A stretch of DNA of 64,000 nucleotides, taken from contig CAJTDS010000008.1 in assembly GCA_910575165.1 (NCBI GenBank), forward strand, positions 55,398-119,397, given 5' to 3'. Origin of the DNA: Eggerthellaceae bacterium (GTDB taxonomy: Bacteria > Actinomycetota > Coriobacteriia > Coriobacteriales > Eggerthellaceae). The notes below the pieces were generated by a model that made no database searches, was not told the DNA's origin, and worked only from the letters and a program-made list of their open reading frames with translations. Position numbers and translations under genes: made by a program. Below, piece by piece: positions 33,393-43,730 of this stretch (its first letter is position 1; every line of letters begins with the position of its first letter).

Positions 33393-34355
33393 ATGCCCGA
33401 CACGCCGTCCACGCACAACCTCGTCCAATCGAGCGCCCACGGAAGCTCGCGACTGCGCTATTCGCTGATCGTGTTCGCCGGAGGCGCCTGCTACGGCATC
33501 ATCGGGTCGGTAGTGAAGCTAGCATATGGGGACGGCTACTCGTTTCCCCAGGTCGCCTGTACGCAGACCGTGTTCGCCCTGGCGACGTTTCTGCTGCTTG
33601 CGCTCTTCGACAAGCTGAGGGGCTTTCGCCGGGTGCGGCTGTCGTGGAAGGAACGACTGCAGCTGGGGGCCATGGGTCTGGTGAGCGCCGGCACCACCAC
33701 GTTCTACTACCTGTCACTGTCGATGCTGCCCGCAAGCGTGGCCATCGCGCTGTTGTTCCAGTTCACCTGGATGGGCCTTGTGTTCGAGGTGGCCTGCACC
33801 CGCAAGCGGCCCCATGGTGCGTCGCTGGTTTCGGTGGCGGTCATCCTGGGCGGCACCGTGCTCGCAAGCGGCCTTGCGGAGGGCACGCTGGAAGAGCTCA
33901 ACCCCCTGGGCATCCTGTGCGGGCTGGCGGCGGCCGTGTGCTGCGCCAGCTTCATGTTCCTGTCCGGACGCGTGGTCACCGATGCCCCCGTACAGCAGCG
34001 AGGGCTCTGGGCATCGGTGGGGTATTTCGCCGCAGGACTGGCCGTATGCCCCGACTACTTCGCAAGCGGCGCCCTGACCAGCGGCCTGTGGAGCTACGGG
34101 CTGGTGCTGGGGCCGCTGTCCTTCGTGCTGCCGATGATGCTCTTCGGCATCGGCTGCGCCCGTATCAGCCCGGGGCTTTCCACCATCATGGCCTCTTCCG
34201 AGCTGCCCATATCCATCGCCTGCGCGGTGCTGGTGCTGCACGAGGCGGTGACCCCGCTGCAGCTGGCGGGCGTGGCGGTGATCTTGGCGGGCGTGGCGGT
34301 GGCGCAGCTGCCGAGCTTCCGGGGAATGGCGGCGTCGAAAGGCCGTACCGACTAG
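33393..34355 (+). CDS. EamA/DMT-family transporter
   Basis: A 320-residue membrane protein with ten hydrophobic segments arranged as two EamA repeats (first ending near LLFQFTWMGLVFEV, second containing SPGLSTIMASSELPISIACAVLVLHE). The family exports or imports metabolites and amino acids; the substrate is not readable. It is the only plus-strand gene between glmU and prs and splits that common gene pair. The ribosome-binding site is weak. Confidence 0.85.
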   Translation: MPDTPSTHNLVQSSAHGSSRLRYSLIVFAGGACYGIIGSVVKLAYGDGYSFPQVACTQTVFALATFLLLALFDKLRGFRRVRLSWKERLQLGAMGLVSAGTTTFYYLSLSMLPASVAIALLFQFTWMGLVFEVACTRKRPHGASLVSVAVILGGTVLASGLAEGTLEELNPLGILCGLAAAVCCASFMFLSGRVVTDAPVQQRGLWASVGYFAAGLAVCPDYFASGALTSGLWSYGLVLGPLSFVLPMMLFGIGCARISPGLSTIMASSELPISIACAVLVLHEAVTPLQLAGVAVILAGVAVAQLPSFRGMAASKGRTD

Positions 34356-34455
34356 CCGTACGCGCAATCGCGTGCGCCCGATTGCCGCATTGCAGCCAGT
34401 CGGCGCCGTACGGCTGGCGGCCTTGCCTTCCCACAACTACTTCCTGCACCCCCCA

Positions 34456-34490
34456 GCAAAAAGCGCCGCAACCCCCTGGCTGCGGCGCTT
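34456..34490 (-). terminator. rho-independent terminator of glmU
   Basis: On the minus strand AAGCGCCGCA (34490-34481) pairs with TGCGGCGCTT (34470-34461) around a 10-nt loop and runs into five T. Confidence 0.9.
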
Positions 34491-34521
34491 GACTGCTGCA
34501 CTTCCTGCTTGCGACCGGATG

Positions 34522-35901
34522 CTACTCCTGGGCTTGGCGGCGACGCTTCTCGGCGGCCCAGCCCTCCACTTCCTGCTGCTTCGGGCGCGTGAGGGCCAAT
34601 GCATCGGCGGACACGTCGCGGGTGATGCAGGAGCCGGCGCCGATGATAGCCCCGTCGCCGATGGTCACGGGCGCCACCATCATGGTGTCGCTGCCCACGA
34701 AGACGCCGTCGCCGATGACCGTGGGCCACTTCTTCTTGCCGTCGTAGTTGCAGGTGATCGAGCCGGCGCCGATATTGACGCCCTCGCCCATGGTGGTGTC
34801 GCCGATGTAGGACAGGTGCGGCACCTTGCTGCCACGGCCGATGGTGGACTTCTTGATCTCCACGTGGGTGCCGGCCTTGGCGCCCTCGCACAGGTGCGCG
34901 CCGGGGCGCAGGTAGGCGCGCGGGCCACAGGTGGCGCCGTCGTCCACGATCGCCTGCTCGGCCACGGTCTCGTCGATGGTGCAGCCGCGGCCCACCACGG
35001 TGTCGGTCAGGCGGCTGTCGGGGCCGATGACGCTGTCCTCGCCGATGCGGGTCGCGCCCATGAGCGTCACGTTCTGCAGCAGCTCAACGTCGGGTTCGAT
35101 GACCACGTCGGGGCCGATCCACACCAGGTCGGGGTCGAGCATGGTCACGCCGGCGTCCATGTGCGCGCGGTTGATGCGACGCTGCAGCAGCTTCGACGCC
35201 TCGGCCAGCTGCACCCGGGAGTTCACGCCCAGGCATTCGGCGTCGTCCTCGCACAGAAGCCCCAGTACGCGCCGGCCATCGCTTCGGCAGATCTCCAGCA
35301 CATCGGTCAGGTAGTACTCGCCCTGGGCGTTGTCGTTGCCCACGCGCTTCAGGGCGTCGAAGAGCGCTTTCGCGTCGAAGCAGTAGAAACCGGAGTTGCA
35401 CTCCCCCACTGCAGCCTCTTCGGGCGTGGCGTCCTTCTGCTCCACGATGCGGGCCACGTCCCCGGCCTCGTCGCGGATGATGCGCCCGTAACCGAAGGGA
35501 TTGGCGGGCTGCATGGTGAGCACCACCACGGCAGCGTCGGCCTCTTCGCGCGCCCGCACCAGACGGCCGAGGGTATCGGCGGTGATCAGCGGGCAATCGC
35601 CCGAGAGCACCAGCAGCGACCCGTCGAAGTCGGCCAGAGCGTCGGCGCACACGACCACGGCGTCGGCCGTGCCCTTGCGCTCGGGCTGCACGACCACTTC
35701 GGTATCGGCTTCCACCAGGGGAATCACCTGCTCGCGCTCGTGGCCGACCACGGACACCACACGATCGACGCCCGCGGCCCGAGCGCTGTCAACCACCCAA
35801 CGGACCAGCGGCTTGCCCAGAATCCGGTGGGCGACCTTCGGCTTCTTAGACTTCATGCGGGTTCCGGCGCCCGCAGCCAAAACAACGGCAGCAGCTTCCA
35901 T
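34522..35901 (-). CDS. glmU: bifunctional UDP-GlcNAc pyrophosphorylase / glucosamine-1-phosphate acetyltransferase
   Basis: Makes UDP-N-acetylglucosamine for peptidoglycan. The 459-residue protein has the uridylyltransferase motif VVLAAGAGTRMKSKKPKVAH at the N-terminus, GDCPLI, and from about residue 250 a left-handed beta-helix of hexapeptide repeats with the acetyltransferase signature VEIKKSTIGRGSKVPHLSYIGD and NIGAGSITCNYDG. Both domains are complete. The ATG at 35901 gives the standard start; the ribosome-binding site is poor. The in-frame extension to 36216 is not supported. Confidence 0.96.
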   Translation of the reverse strand: MEAAAVVLAAGAGTRMKSKKPKVAHRILGKPLVRWVVDSARAAGVDRVVSVVGHEREQVIPLVEADTEVVVQPERKGTADAVVVCADALADFDGSLLVLSGDCPLITADTLGRLVRAREEADAAVVVLTMQPANPFGYGRIIRDEAGDVARIVEQKDATPEEAAVGECNSGFYCFDAKALFDALKRVGNDNAQGEYYLTDVLEICRSDGRRVLGLLCEDDAECLGVNSRVQLAEASKLLQRRINRAHMDAGVTMLDPDLVWIGPDVVIEPDVELLQNVTLMGATRIGEDSVIGPDSRLTDTVVGRGCTIDETVAEQAIVDDGATCGPRAYLRPGAHLCEGAKAGTHVEIKKSTIGRGSKVPHLSYIGDTTMGEGVNIGAGSITCNYDGKKKWPTVIGDGVFVGSDTMMVAPVTIGDGAIIGAGSCITRDVSADALALTRPKQQEVEGWAAEKRRRQAQE

Positions 35902-36080
35902 AAACAGGTCTCTCTCTCGAAGCGATCGCGTTCGCCGCCCGCCGCACAAGGCAGGTTCGGCGCACCTAGGCGCCCGAGTATAGCGCAACCCTGCGAAAGC
36001 GCCGTGAAAAGCATGGCAGCTCAGAACGAAATCACGAACCGGAAGCGCTTGCGAGGGTTTCGCCCTCGGGCGACTACGGG

Positions 36081-37100
36081 CTACCTCTGCGCGTCCTCGG
36101 CTTCGTTGGCTACCAGCATCTGCTCGAACATGCTGGAGGTCTCGCGGAAGTCGGCGGGCAGCACCACGGTGGACGAGCTGGGGTTCTGGCCGAACTGAGT
36201 CATCATGTCGGTCCACTGGGTGAACATGAACAGCAGGTTGGCCTCGTGATCGGTCATGCCGGACTCGCGAATCTCGCGGATGGACTCGTTGATGCCCACG
36301 GCGATGGCCTTGCGCTGGTTCGCGATGCCGATACCGGCCTGCTCCGCCGCTTCGGCCTGGGCCTTCGCCTCGGTGACCACCTTGATGCGCTCGGCCTCGG
36401 CCAGCGCCTGGGCCGCCACCTGCTTGCGCTGGGCGGTGTTGATCTCGTTCATGGCCGCTTCCACGTCGCGCGGCAGCTCGATGTTGACGATGAGCGTGCT
36501 CACCACCACGTAGCCGTAGCCGATCATGGTGGCGGCGATGATGTGCTGCACGTCGTTGGCGATGTCGTCCTTACGGTCGTAGACCTCGTCGATGGTGTAG
36601 CGAGGAATGGACGAGCGCAGGGCGTCGGCCACATAAGCCTTCATCTGCTCTACCGGGTTCGACAGGATGTAGAAGGCGTTGTAGATGCCCGCATTGCGCG
36701 CCTGGACGCTCACCTGGGGCACGCCGGGGACCTGGGGTGCGGCGCCGGGAACGGGAGCGCCGGGGGCCATGGGGGTGCCTTGCGGGGCGGAAGCGGCAGC
36801 CTGCAGATGGTAGCCAGCACCGGTTCCGTCCACGTGATACTGCACGGCCACCTGCATGGTGATGGTGACGTTGTCCTGGGTCTTCGCGTCGATGGCCAGC
36901 ACCGACTGGTTCGTGCGCAGGTCGATCTTGCCGACGATCTTCTCGATCACGGGAATGCGCACGTGCAGGCCCGGATGCGAGATGCGGTTGTACTTGCCCA
37001 GACGCTCGATGACGTAGGCCTTCTGCTGCGGCACGATGTAGATGGTGGACAGCACGGCGACCGCGCAGACGATGAGGATAACCAGAGGGACGATGAACAT
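36081..37100 (-). CDS. SPFH/band 7 (stomatin-like) membrane protein with Pro-rich insertion
   Basis: A 339-residue protein: one N-terminal membrane helix (FIVPLVILIVCAVAVLSTIYIV), then the SPFH core (VIERLGKYNRISHPGLHVRIPVIEKIVGKIDLRTNQ, VTITMQVAVQY), and a coiled-coil rich in Ala/Glu (QVAAQALAEAERIKVVTEAKAQAEAAEQ). A ~45-residue Ala/Pro/Gly-rich insertion (GTPMAPGAPVPGAAPQVPG) interrupts the core after VQYHVDG, which is unusual. Such proteins organise membrane microdomains and associated proteases; no NfeD partner is adjacent. The ATG at 37100 has AAAGGAG upstream. Confidence 0.88.
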   Translation of the reverse strand: MFIVPLVILIVCAVAVLSTIYIVPQQKAYVIERLGKYNRISHPGLHVRIPVIEKIVGKIDLRTNQSVLAIDAKTQDNVTITMQVAVQYHVDGTGAGYHLQAAASAPQGTPMAPGAPVPGAAPQVPGVPQVSVQARNAGIYNAFYILSNPVEQMKAYVADALRSSIPRYTIDEVYDRKDDIANDVQHIIAATMIGYGYVVVSTLIVNIELPRDVEAAMNEINTAQRKQVAAQALAEAERIKVVTEAKAQAEAAEQAGIGIANQRKAIAVGINESIREIRESGMTDHEANLLFMFTQWTDMMTQFGQNPSSSTVVLPADFRETSSMFEQMLVANEAEDAQR

Positions 37101-37330
37101 GGACGCTCCTTTCGAGCACGTCGGACACATACCGAGACGGCTCGCAACGCCCTCGCGCCCGCCCGTCGAAACACCATTCTACCCGAAGGCGCCACGCATG
37201 GGATGGCGGGATGCCCAACTCCGCTTTTTAGCCAACGAACGCCGAGGGCGCAAGCCGGACGCCTTGCAGGAAACCCCTGTTGAACCGATTACTTTTCGTG
37301 AAAGAGGCTTTGATTCGAAGCGTCAGGGTG

Positions 37331-37374
37331 CGAAAGCCCCGCCGCAGCTTCAAGGGGGTGCGACGGGGCTTTCG
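37331..37374 (-). terminator. probable terminator of the phosphofructokinase gene
   Basis: On the minus strand CGAAAGCCCCG pairs with CGGGGCTTTCG around a 22-nt loop, but only a short T run lies within the stem end. It is the only strong hairpin in the 327-nt gap 37101-37427, which has no gene. Confidence 0.55.
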
Positions 37375-37427
37375 GAAAATGCGGGCAAATGCGCAGAGCA
37401 GCGCGGGCGCAGAAGCAACGCGCAAAC

Positions 37428-38645
37428 TCAGCGGCGGTTGAAAGGCACGATGGTCTCGGGCATGCCGTCCTTGTACAGAAGCTTCGGCTCGCCGGCGATG
37501 AGCGGCCGCAGAAATTCGATGGCCTCCAAGGTGATGCCCTGGTAGTTCGGCAGAATCCAATCCAAGGGGAAGGTCTTCACGTAGTTGGCGAACTCGCTTG
37601 CCGGCCCCGCGAAGAACTCGGCGACGTAGCGGCCCTCCTCCTTCCACGCCTGCGCGTTGCGGCGGATACCCACCACCTGGCCCCGAAACGCCGGGTCGGC
37701 GCTGCGCATATGGGCGCTCACCCCCAGCTCGTAGGCCTCGCGCACATCCACCGCCGACTGGGCGAAGTTGCTGGAGCGAGCCACGCGCGAAAGGTCCTGC
37801 ACCACGCCGCGCGGGGCAATGCCGGCATCCACGATCATCTGCTTGAGCGTTTGGGCCGCGCCTCCCAGCACCGCGTGGGCGAATCCGTCGTTGGCGGCCT
37901 CGCCGGCAGACAGGTAGCGCCCGTCGGCGTAGCGGGCGCCCTCGGAAACCACGATGTAGCACTCGCCGGTAAGCTCCATCTTGCGTGCCACCTGGGCCAT
38001 GAACGCGTCGTAGTCGAAGGCCACCTCGGGGAGTAGCAACAAATCCACGTCCCCGGTGATGCAGCAGCTGGCCGCCAGCCAGCCGGCATCGCGGCCCATG
38101 GTCTCCAGCACGAACACCTCGGGACGGTCGTAAGCGTCGTAGTCCAGCCGCGTGGCGTGGGTCACCAGGTTCGCCAGCTTCGCCGCGCTGGGAAAGCCGG
38201 GGCAGTGGTCCACGGGCACCAGGTCGTTGTCCACGGTCTTCGGGATGCCGATGAAGCGCTTGCCCGGCGCGTTGTCCGCGGCCCACTGCGTCAGCGCGTC
38301 CACCGTGTCCATGGAGTCGTTGCCGCCGATGTAGAACAGGGTGGATATGTTGTGGGCGTCCATGATGTCGATGAGCTTGCGGAAGTCGGCGTCGTTGCCG
38401 CGCTTGAGCTTGTAGCGGCAGGTGCCCAAGGCCGAGGACGGCGTCTGCTTGAGCACGTCGATCTCGTGGGTGGGCAGGTCGGTCAGGTCGTAGAGCTTGT
38501 CGGCCAGGACGCCCTCGATGCCGTAGAGGCCGCCGTAGACGCGCTCGTAGAGGGGGTTCAGCTGGTTGGCGCGGATGACGCCGGCCAGGCTGTCGTTGAT
38601 GACGGCGGTGGGGCCGCCGGATTGGGCTACCAGGCAGTTGCTCAT
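37428..38645 (-). CDS. pfp: phosphofructokinase, predicted pyrophosphate-dependent
   Basis: A 405-residue phosphofructokinase. Two residues separate ATP and pyrophosphate types: the phosphate loop here is IGGNDSMDT (Asn-Asp instead of the ATP-type GDG) and the catalytic loop is GIPKTVDND with Lys, where ATP-PFKs have Gly. Both favour diphosphate as donor, making the step reversible and saving ATP; this is inference from family knowledge. The start VAQSGGPTAVIN is typical. The ATG at 38645 has AAAGGAAG upstream. Confidence 0.88.
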   Translation of the reverse strand: MSNCLVAQSGGPTAVINDSLAGVIRANQLNPLYERVYGGLYGIEGVLADKLYDLTDLPTHEIDVLKQTPSSALGTCRYKLKRGNDADFRKLIDIMDAHNISTLFYIGGNDSMDTVDALTQWAADNAPGKRFIGIPKTVDNDLVPVDHCPGFPSAAKLANLVTHATRLDYDAYDRPEVFVLETMGRDAGWLAASCCITGDVDLLLLPEVAFDYDAFMAQVARKMELTGECYIVVSEGARYADGRYLSAGEAANDGFAHAVLGGAAQTLKQMIVDAGIAPRGVVQDLSRVARSSNFAQSAVDVREAYELGVSAHMRSADPAFRGQVVGIRRNAQAWKEEGRYVAEFFAGPASEFANYVKTFPLDWILPNYQGITLEAIEFLRPLIAGEPKLLYKDGMPETIVPFNRR

Positions 38646-38928
38646 GGAACTTCCTTTCCTCGTGCGCAGATGAGCGGCCGCCAGCTTTGACGTCTCGCCA
38701 GCAAGGCCAGCGGCGGAAGCGCTCACGCTAGAGTATGGCGCCTTCCGCCCGCGAACAACCTTCCGACCGCCCATCTGTTTCCCATTTGGAACGCGCGTCT
38801 CACCCCAAGCACACGCCGCGCCCTCCGGCTCAACGGCGCGGACCGCAAGCCGCCCCCGAGACGAACGGTCATGCGGTCACGATCGCGGTCGCGGTCGCAG
38901 CCGCACGGTCATGCGACCGCGCATGAGG

Positions 38929-39020
38929 AGCCCCGCCCCAATCATACAGAATCGGCATGTTCATGCATTTTTTCGCACGAACATGCCGATTCTGCTGGCT
39001 TCCGGCCGGAGGGCGGGGCT
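38929..39020 (-). repeat. two-tier hairpin in a 420-nt non-coding gap
   Basis: Between the activase stop and the phosphofructokinase start (38646-39065) CAGAATCGGCATGTTC (38947-38962) pairs perfectly with 38979-38994, a 16-bp stem with a 16-nt loop holding a T6 run. Outside it AGCCCCGCCC (38929-38938) pairs with GGGCGGGGCT (39011-39020). Next to it the words ACGGTCATGCG occur twice (near 38867 and 38904) around short CGGTCG repeats. It may end or stabilise the activase mRNA. No gene is seen in the gap. Confidence 0.6.
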
Positions 39021-39065
39021 GGCCGGAGCGGAGTGGGGCGAGTCGGGAGGGGCCGCGCGACAGAG

Positions 39066-42000
39066 CTAGCTGCGCTTTACCTCCACTTCCAGCTGACCCG
39101 CTTCCTCGCAGGGCGCCTTGGCGCCCGATGCGCTCTCGGCCACGAAGGCGTTTCGCTCAGCGCGGGCCTTCTGCTCGCTTTCGGCAAGGTTGGCCTTGGC
39201 CACCGAGATCATGAGCTTGATGCGGTTGAGCTGGTTGACCTCGGAGGCGCCGGGGTCGTAGTCCACGGCCACGATGTTGCTTTCGGGGTACTGGCGGCGC
39301 AGCTCCTTGATGGTGGCCTTGCCCACCACGTGGTTCGGCAGGCAGGCGAAGGGCTGGGTGCACACCACGTTGGGGCAGCCGGAGCGGATGAGCTCCACCA
39401 TCTCTCCCGTGAGCAGCCATCCCTCGCCCATGGAGTTGCACAGCGACAGCACCGACTCGGCGTACTCGGCGATCTCGTAGATGTTGGCCGGCGGATGGAA
39501 GCGCGCCGACCGGGCCAGGGCATCGGTCACGGGCTTACGCAGCTGCTTGATGGCCGCAAGCCCCGCGCGGCTGCCAAGCGCGCTCTTCGCCGTCTTGCCG
39601 ATGGGCCGCTGGAAGATGCCGCCGGCGATGCCGAACAGGAAGAACTCGATGAGCCCCGGCACCACGGCCTCGCAGCCCTCGCGCTCGATGACGTCCACGA
39701 TCTGGTTGTTGGCCGTGGGATGGAACTTCACCAGGATCTCGCCCACCACGCCCACGCGCGGCTTGGTGCCCTCGCCCGCAAGCGGCAGCGTATCGAAGTC
39801 CTCGACGATGCGGTTCACCGTGCGCTTGAACTCGCCCATGCCGATGCCGCGGGACAGCTGGTCCTTGCACTGGGCCATCCAGTAGTCGAACAGGCGGTTG
39901 GCGCTGCCCGGCTCCACCTCGTAGGGGCGCGTGCGGTACAAACACATCATGAGCAGGTCGCCGTACTGCAGGGCGAACAGGGCCTGGTAGAGCATCTTCG
40001 GCGTGATCTTGAAGCCGGGGTTCTCCTCGCCCAGGTCCTTGAACGACAGCGCGATCACCGGGATATGGGCAAGGCCGGCCGCCTTGAGCGCCTTGCGGAT
40101 GAGCGAGATGTAGTTGGTGGCGCGGCAGCCGCCGCCGGTCTGGGTGATGAGCACCGCCAGCTTGTCGGTGTCGTACTTGCCCGACAGCACGGCTTCCATA
40201 ATCTGTCCCGTGACCAGCACAGACGGATAGCAGATGTCGTTGTTGACGTACTTCAGGCCCGCATCCACCGCGCCATGGTCCACCGAGGGCAGCAAATCCA
40301 CGTTGTAGCCGAAGCGGTGGAAGATGGGCACCAGCAGCTCGAAGTGGTAAGGGGCCATCTGCGGCGCCAGCACTGTCCAACCCTCCTCGCGCATGCGCTC
40401 GGTGAACTGCGGGCGCGCGAACTCCGTGGATACGCCCTCGCGCTGCTCAACCTCGGCCGCTGCCACCACGCCGTCGGCCTTCTGGGAGAACGATTCGGGC
40501 ACCAGCTTGTCCAGATTGTCCAGGCTGATGCAGGCCGCAGGGCAGCCGCGCTTCTCGGCGGCAGCGTCGCTTTGCGCCTCGGCCTCGCGGTCGGCCTGGT
40601 CCTTCAGGGCCGCCAGCAGGCTGCGTACGCGGATGCGGGCAGCCCCCAGGTTCGACACCTCGTCGATCTTGAGCACCGTGTACACCTTGCCGGCCGCTTC
40701 CAGCACCTCCTGCACCTGGTCGGTGGTGAGCGCATCGAGGCCGCAGCCGAAGGAGTTCAGCTGGATGAGGTCCAGGTCGCGGCGCTGGGTGACCACCTTT
40801 GCCGCGGCGTAGAGGCGCGTGTGGTACATCCACTGGTCCACCACGCGGATGGGGCGCTCGAGCTGGCCCAGGTGCGCAACGGAGTCCTCGGTGAGCACCG
40901 CCAGCCCGAAGCCGGTGAGCAGCTCGGGGATGGCGTGGTTGATCTCGGGGTCCTGATGGTAGGGACGCCCCGCCAGCACGATGCCGTGGGTGCCCGTGCG
41001 CTCCATCCACGCCAGGGTCTCCACGCCCTTGGCGCGGATGTCGCGCTTGAAGGCCTCGTCCTCCTCCCAAGCAGCGTCCACTGCAGCGTTGATCTCGGCC
41101 TGAGTGAGCTTGGGCCCGTGCCCGTTGGCCTGGGCTGCGAAGTTGCCGCCCAGCTCTTCGAACAGACGGCGCTTCAGCTTCTCCTTGTCGTCGTAGGGGA
41201 TCCAGGGACTCACGAAGGCGGTCTGCGAATCGCGCAGCTCGTCGATGTTCAGGCGCAGCGCCTCGGGGTAGCTTGCCACGATGGGGCAGTTGAAGTGGTT
41301 GCCGGCCGTCTCGTCCTCCTGGCGCTCCCACTTCGCGCAGGGCATCCAGATGAAGTCGGGGGCCTTCTCCAGCAGGTTCATGATGTGACCGTGGGAAAGC
41401 TTCGCCGGGTAGCACACGCTTTCCGAAGGCATGGACTCGATGCCCGCCTCGTAGGTCTTCTTCGTGGACGGGTCGGACAGTACCACGCGGTAGCCCAGCT
41501 TCGTGAAGAAGGTGAACCAGAAGGGATAGTTCTCGTACATGTTGAGCGCCCGCGGGATGCCCACGGTGCCGCGGGGGGCGTCCTCGGCGGCAAGCGGCGT
41601 GTAGCCGAAGGTGCGCTGCGCCTTGTACTCGAAGAGGTTGGGCACCTCGGAGGCGCGGCTGGACGCCCCCAGGCTCTCCCCCTTCTCGCAGCGGTTGCCG
41701 GTGATGAAGCGGCGGTGCTTGCCCGTGGCCTCGTCTACGCCGAAGTCGTTCACGGTGAGCAGGCAGCTGTTCGAGCAGCCCTTGCAGCGCACGGTGCGGT
41801 GCGTGGGCGCGAGCTCTTGGATCTGGTCCAAAGTGAGCAGCCGCGAGCGGTGCCCGCTCGAAGCCGCCCTGTCGCGGGCCAGAAGCGCGGCTCCGTAGGC
41901 GCCCATGTTGCCGGCGATGTCTGGCCGCACGGCGTTCACCTCGGAGAGCTGCTCGAAGGCCCGCAGCACCGCGTCGTTGAGGAAGGTGCCGCCCTGGACG

Positions 42001-43718
42001 ATGACCTTGGTGCCCACGTCGTGGGGGTCGCGGATCTTGATGACCTTGAACAGGGCGTTCTTGATGACCGAGATGGCAAGGCCCGCGGCGATGTCGCCCA
42101 CCGTGGCCCCTTCCTTCTGGGCCTGCTTCACGCGGCTGTTCATGAACACGGTGCAGCGGCTGCCCAGGTCGACCGGGTTCTCCGCCTGGATGGCCGTCTG
42201 CGCGAACTCCGAGACGTCAAGCCCAAGTCCGCTCGCGAAGCTCTCGATGAAGCTTCCGCAGCCCGACGAGCAGGCCTCGTTGAGCATGATGTGGTCGATG
42301 ACGCCGTCCTTCACGCGCAGGCACTTCATGTCCTGGCCGCCGATGTCCAGGATGAACTCCACGCCGGGCAACATCTCCTGGGCGCCGCGCAGGTGGGCCA
42401 CGGTCTCGATCTCGCCCGAGTCCACGCGCAGGGCCTCAAGCAGCAGTCCCTCGCCGTAGCCGGTCACCGTGGCGTGCCCGATGCTCACGAGCGGCTCTCC
42501 GGTTTCGGGATCGGCGGGCAGCGCCGCGTACAGCTGGGCCACGGCGGCCTTCGCGCAGCCCAGCACGTCGCCCTTGTTCGAGGCGTAGGTGGACCACAGA
42601 AGCTCGCCGTCGCGCCCGATGAGCGCCGCCTTGAACGTGGTGGAGCCGGCGTCGATGCCCAGGAACGCCTCGCCCCGGTAGTCCGCGAGGCTGCCGCGAC
42701 GCACCCGCTCGGCACCGTGGCGTTTTTTGAAGGCGGCGTACTCGGCCTCGTCGGCGAACAGCGGCGCCATGCGCACCACCTCACTGCCCTGGATGTCGCC
42801 CAGGTTGCGCAGGCGCACGAGCACGTCGTCAAGCCGCTCGGCCGCAGCCCCCTCCGCGCGTCCCGCCAGCGCGCAGCCGCTCGCCACGAACAGGTGGGCG
42901 TTCTCGGGCACGATGATGGCGTCGTCGGAGAGGTTCAGCGTTTCGTAGAAGCGTTTCCGCAGCTCGGGCAGGTACTGCAAAGGACCGCCCAGGAAGGCCA
43001 CGTTGCCGCGGATGGGACGACCGCAGGCCAGGCCCGAGATGGTCTGGGTGACCACGGATTGGAAGATGGAGGCGGCGATGTCCTCGCGCCGGGCCCCCTC
43101 GTTTAGAAGCGGCTGCACGTCGGTCTTGGCGAACACGCCGCAGCGGCTGGCGATGGGGTAGATGGTGCTGTGGCTCTCCGCCAGCTTGTCCAGGCCGCCG
43201 GCGTCGGTGTTCAAAAGGCTTGCCATCTGGTCGATGAAGGCGCCCGTGCCGCCGGCGCAGGTGCCGTTCATACGCTGCTCGATGCCCTGGTCGAAGTAGA
43301 TGATCTTCGCGTCCTCGCCGCCCAGCTCGATGGCCACGTCGGTGGCGGGGATGAAGGTCTCCACGGCCGTCTTGCTGGCGATGACCTCCTGCACGAACGT
43401 CACGCCCAGCCACTGGGCCAGAAGCAGGCCGCCCGAGCCGGTGATGGCGATGGTCATGGGCACGTCCCCCAGGCGCTCCCCCGTCACCGGGTCGGCCGCG
43501 CGGGCCGCCTCCTCCAGCACCTCCACGATGGTGGCGCGCACGTCGGCGTGGTGGCGGCGGTACACGGCGTAGCGCACCTCGTTGCGCTCGTCGAGCACGG
43601 CCACCTTCACCGTGGTGGACCCCACGTCTATCCCCAAGGACAGCCGGCCCTCACCCGCCGGAGCTGCGGCCTCGGCGGCCTTCGCGTTTTCCCTATCCGT
43701 CGTCTTCGATGCTTCCAC
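39066..43718 (-). CDS. giant acyl-CoA dehydratase activase-related fusion protein
   Basis: A 1,550-residue protein fusing two BadF/BcrA-type ASKHA ATPase domains (first [19 protein letters not shown] with [13 protein letters not shown], residues ~25-290; second [17 protein letters not shown] with [13 protein letters not shown], ~350-610), a DUF2229 region ([34 protein letters not shown]) and a C-terminal HgdB/BcrC-like part ([38 protein letters not shown]). Many conserved Cys suggest [4Fe-4S] clusters. The family uses ATP to energise low-potential electrons for 2-hydroxyacyl-CoA dehydratases; its own substrate is unknown. The start is a GTG at 43718 with GGAGG upstream, 12 nt after the TetR stop. 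Confidence 0.85.
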   Translation of the reverse strand: MEASKTTDRENAKAAEAAAPAGEGRLSLGIDVGSTTVKVAVLDERNEVRYAVYRRHHADVRATIVEVLEEAARAADPVTGERLGDVPMTIAITGSGGLLLAQWLGVTFVQEVIASKTAVETFIPATDVAIELGGEDAKIIYFDQGIEQRMNGTCAGGTGAFIDQMASLLNTDAGGLDKLAESHSTIYPIASRCGVFAKTDVQPLLNEGARREDIAASIFQSVVTQTISGLACGRPIRGNVAFLGGPLQYLPELRKRFYETLNLSDDAIIVPENAHLFVASGCALAGRAEGAAAERLDDVLVRLRNLGDIQGSEVVRMAPLFADEAEYAAFKKRHGAERVRRGSLADYRGEAFLGIDAGSTTFKAALIGRDGELLWSTYASNKGDVLGCAKAAVAQLYAALPADPETGEPLVSIGHATVTGYGEGLLLEALRVDSGEIETVAHLRGAQEMLPGVEFILDIGGQDMKCLRVKDGVIDHIMLNEACSSGCGSFIESFASGLGLDVSEFAQTAIQAENPVDLGSRCTVFMNSRVKQAQKEGATVGDIAAGLAISVIKNALFKVIKIRDPHDVGTKVIVQGGTFLNDAVLRAFEQLSEVNAVRPDIAGNMGAYGAALLARDRAASSGHRSRLLTLDQIQELAPTHRTVRCKGCSNSCLLTVNDFGVDEATGKHRRFITGNRCEKGESLGASSRASEVPNLFEYKAQRTFGYTPLAAEDAPRGTVGIPRALNMYENYPFWFTFFTKLGYRVVLSDPSTKKTYEAGIESMPSESVCYPAKLSHGHIMNLLEKAPDFIWMPCAKWERQEDETAGNHFNCPIVASYPEALRLNIDELRDSQTAFVSPWIPYDDKEKLKRRLFEELGGNFAAQANGHGPKLTQAEINAAVDAAWEEDEAFKRDIRAKGVETLAWMERTGTHGIVLAGRPYHQDPEINHAIPELLTGFGLAVLTEDSVAHLGQLERPIRVVDQWMYHTRLYAAAKVVTQRRDLDLIQLNSFGCGLDALTTDQVQEVLEAAGKVYTVLKIDEVSNLGAARIRVRSLLAALKDQADREAEAQSDAAAEKRGCPAACISLDNLDKLVPESFSQKADGVVAAAEVEQREGVSTEFARPQFTERMREEGWTVLAPQMAPYHFELLVPIFHRFGYNVDLLPSVDHGAVDAGLKYVNNDICYPSVLVTGQIMEAVLSGKYDTDKLAVLITQTGGGCRATNYISLIRKALKAAGLAHIPVIALSFKDLGEENPGFKITPKMLYQALFALQYGDLLMMCLYRTRPYEVEPGSANRLFDYWMAQCKDQLSRGIGMGEFKRTVNRIVEDFDTLPLAGEGTKPRVGVVGEILVKFHPTANNQIVDVIEREGCEAVVPGLIEFFLFGIAGGIFQRPIGKTAKSALGSRAGLAAIKQLRKPVTDALARSARFHPPANIYEIAEYAESVLSLCNSMGEGWLLTGEMVELIRSGCPNVVCTQPFACLPNHVVGKATIKELRRQYPESNIVAVDYDPGASEVNQLNRIKLMISVAKANLAESEQKARAERNAFVAESASGAKAPCEEAGQLEVEVKRS

Positions 43719-43730
43719 TGCTTCCTCCGT

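Noticed and set aside
31460..34492. Plus-strand open frame of 1,010 codons across pth, prs and the EamA gene
   Set aside because: It crosses three genes with conserved motifs in other frames and lacks any domain itself.
38871..43106. Plus-strand open frame of 1,411 codons opposite the activase
   Set aside because: It has no recognisable domain, starts inside non-coding repeats and mirrors the codon pattern of the minus-strand activase, which has clear motifs.
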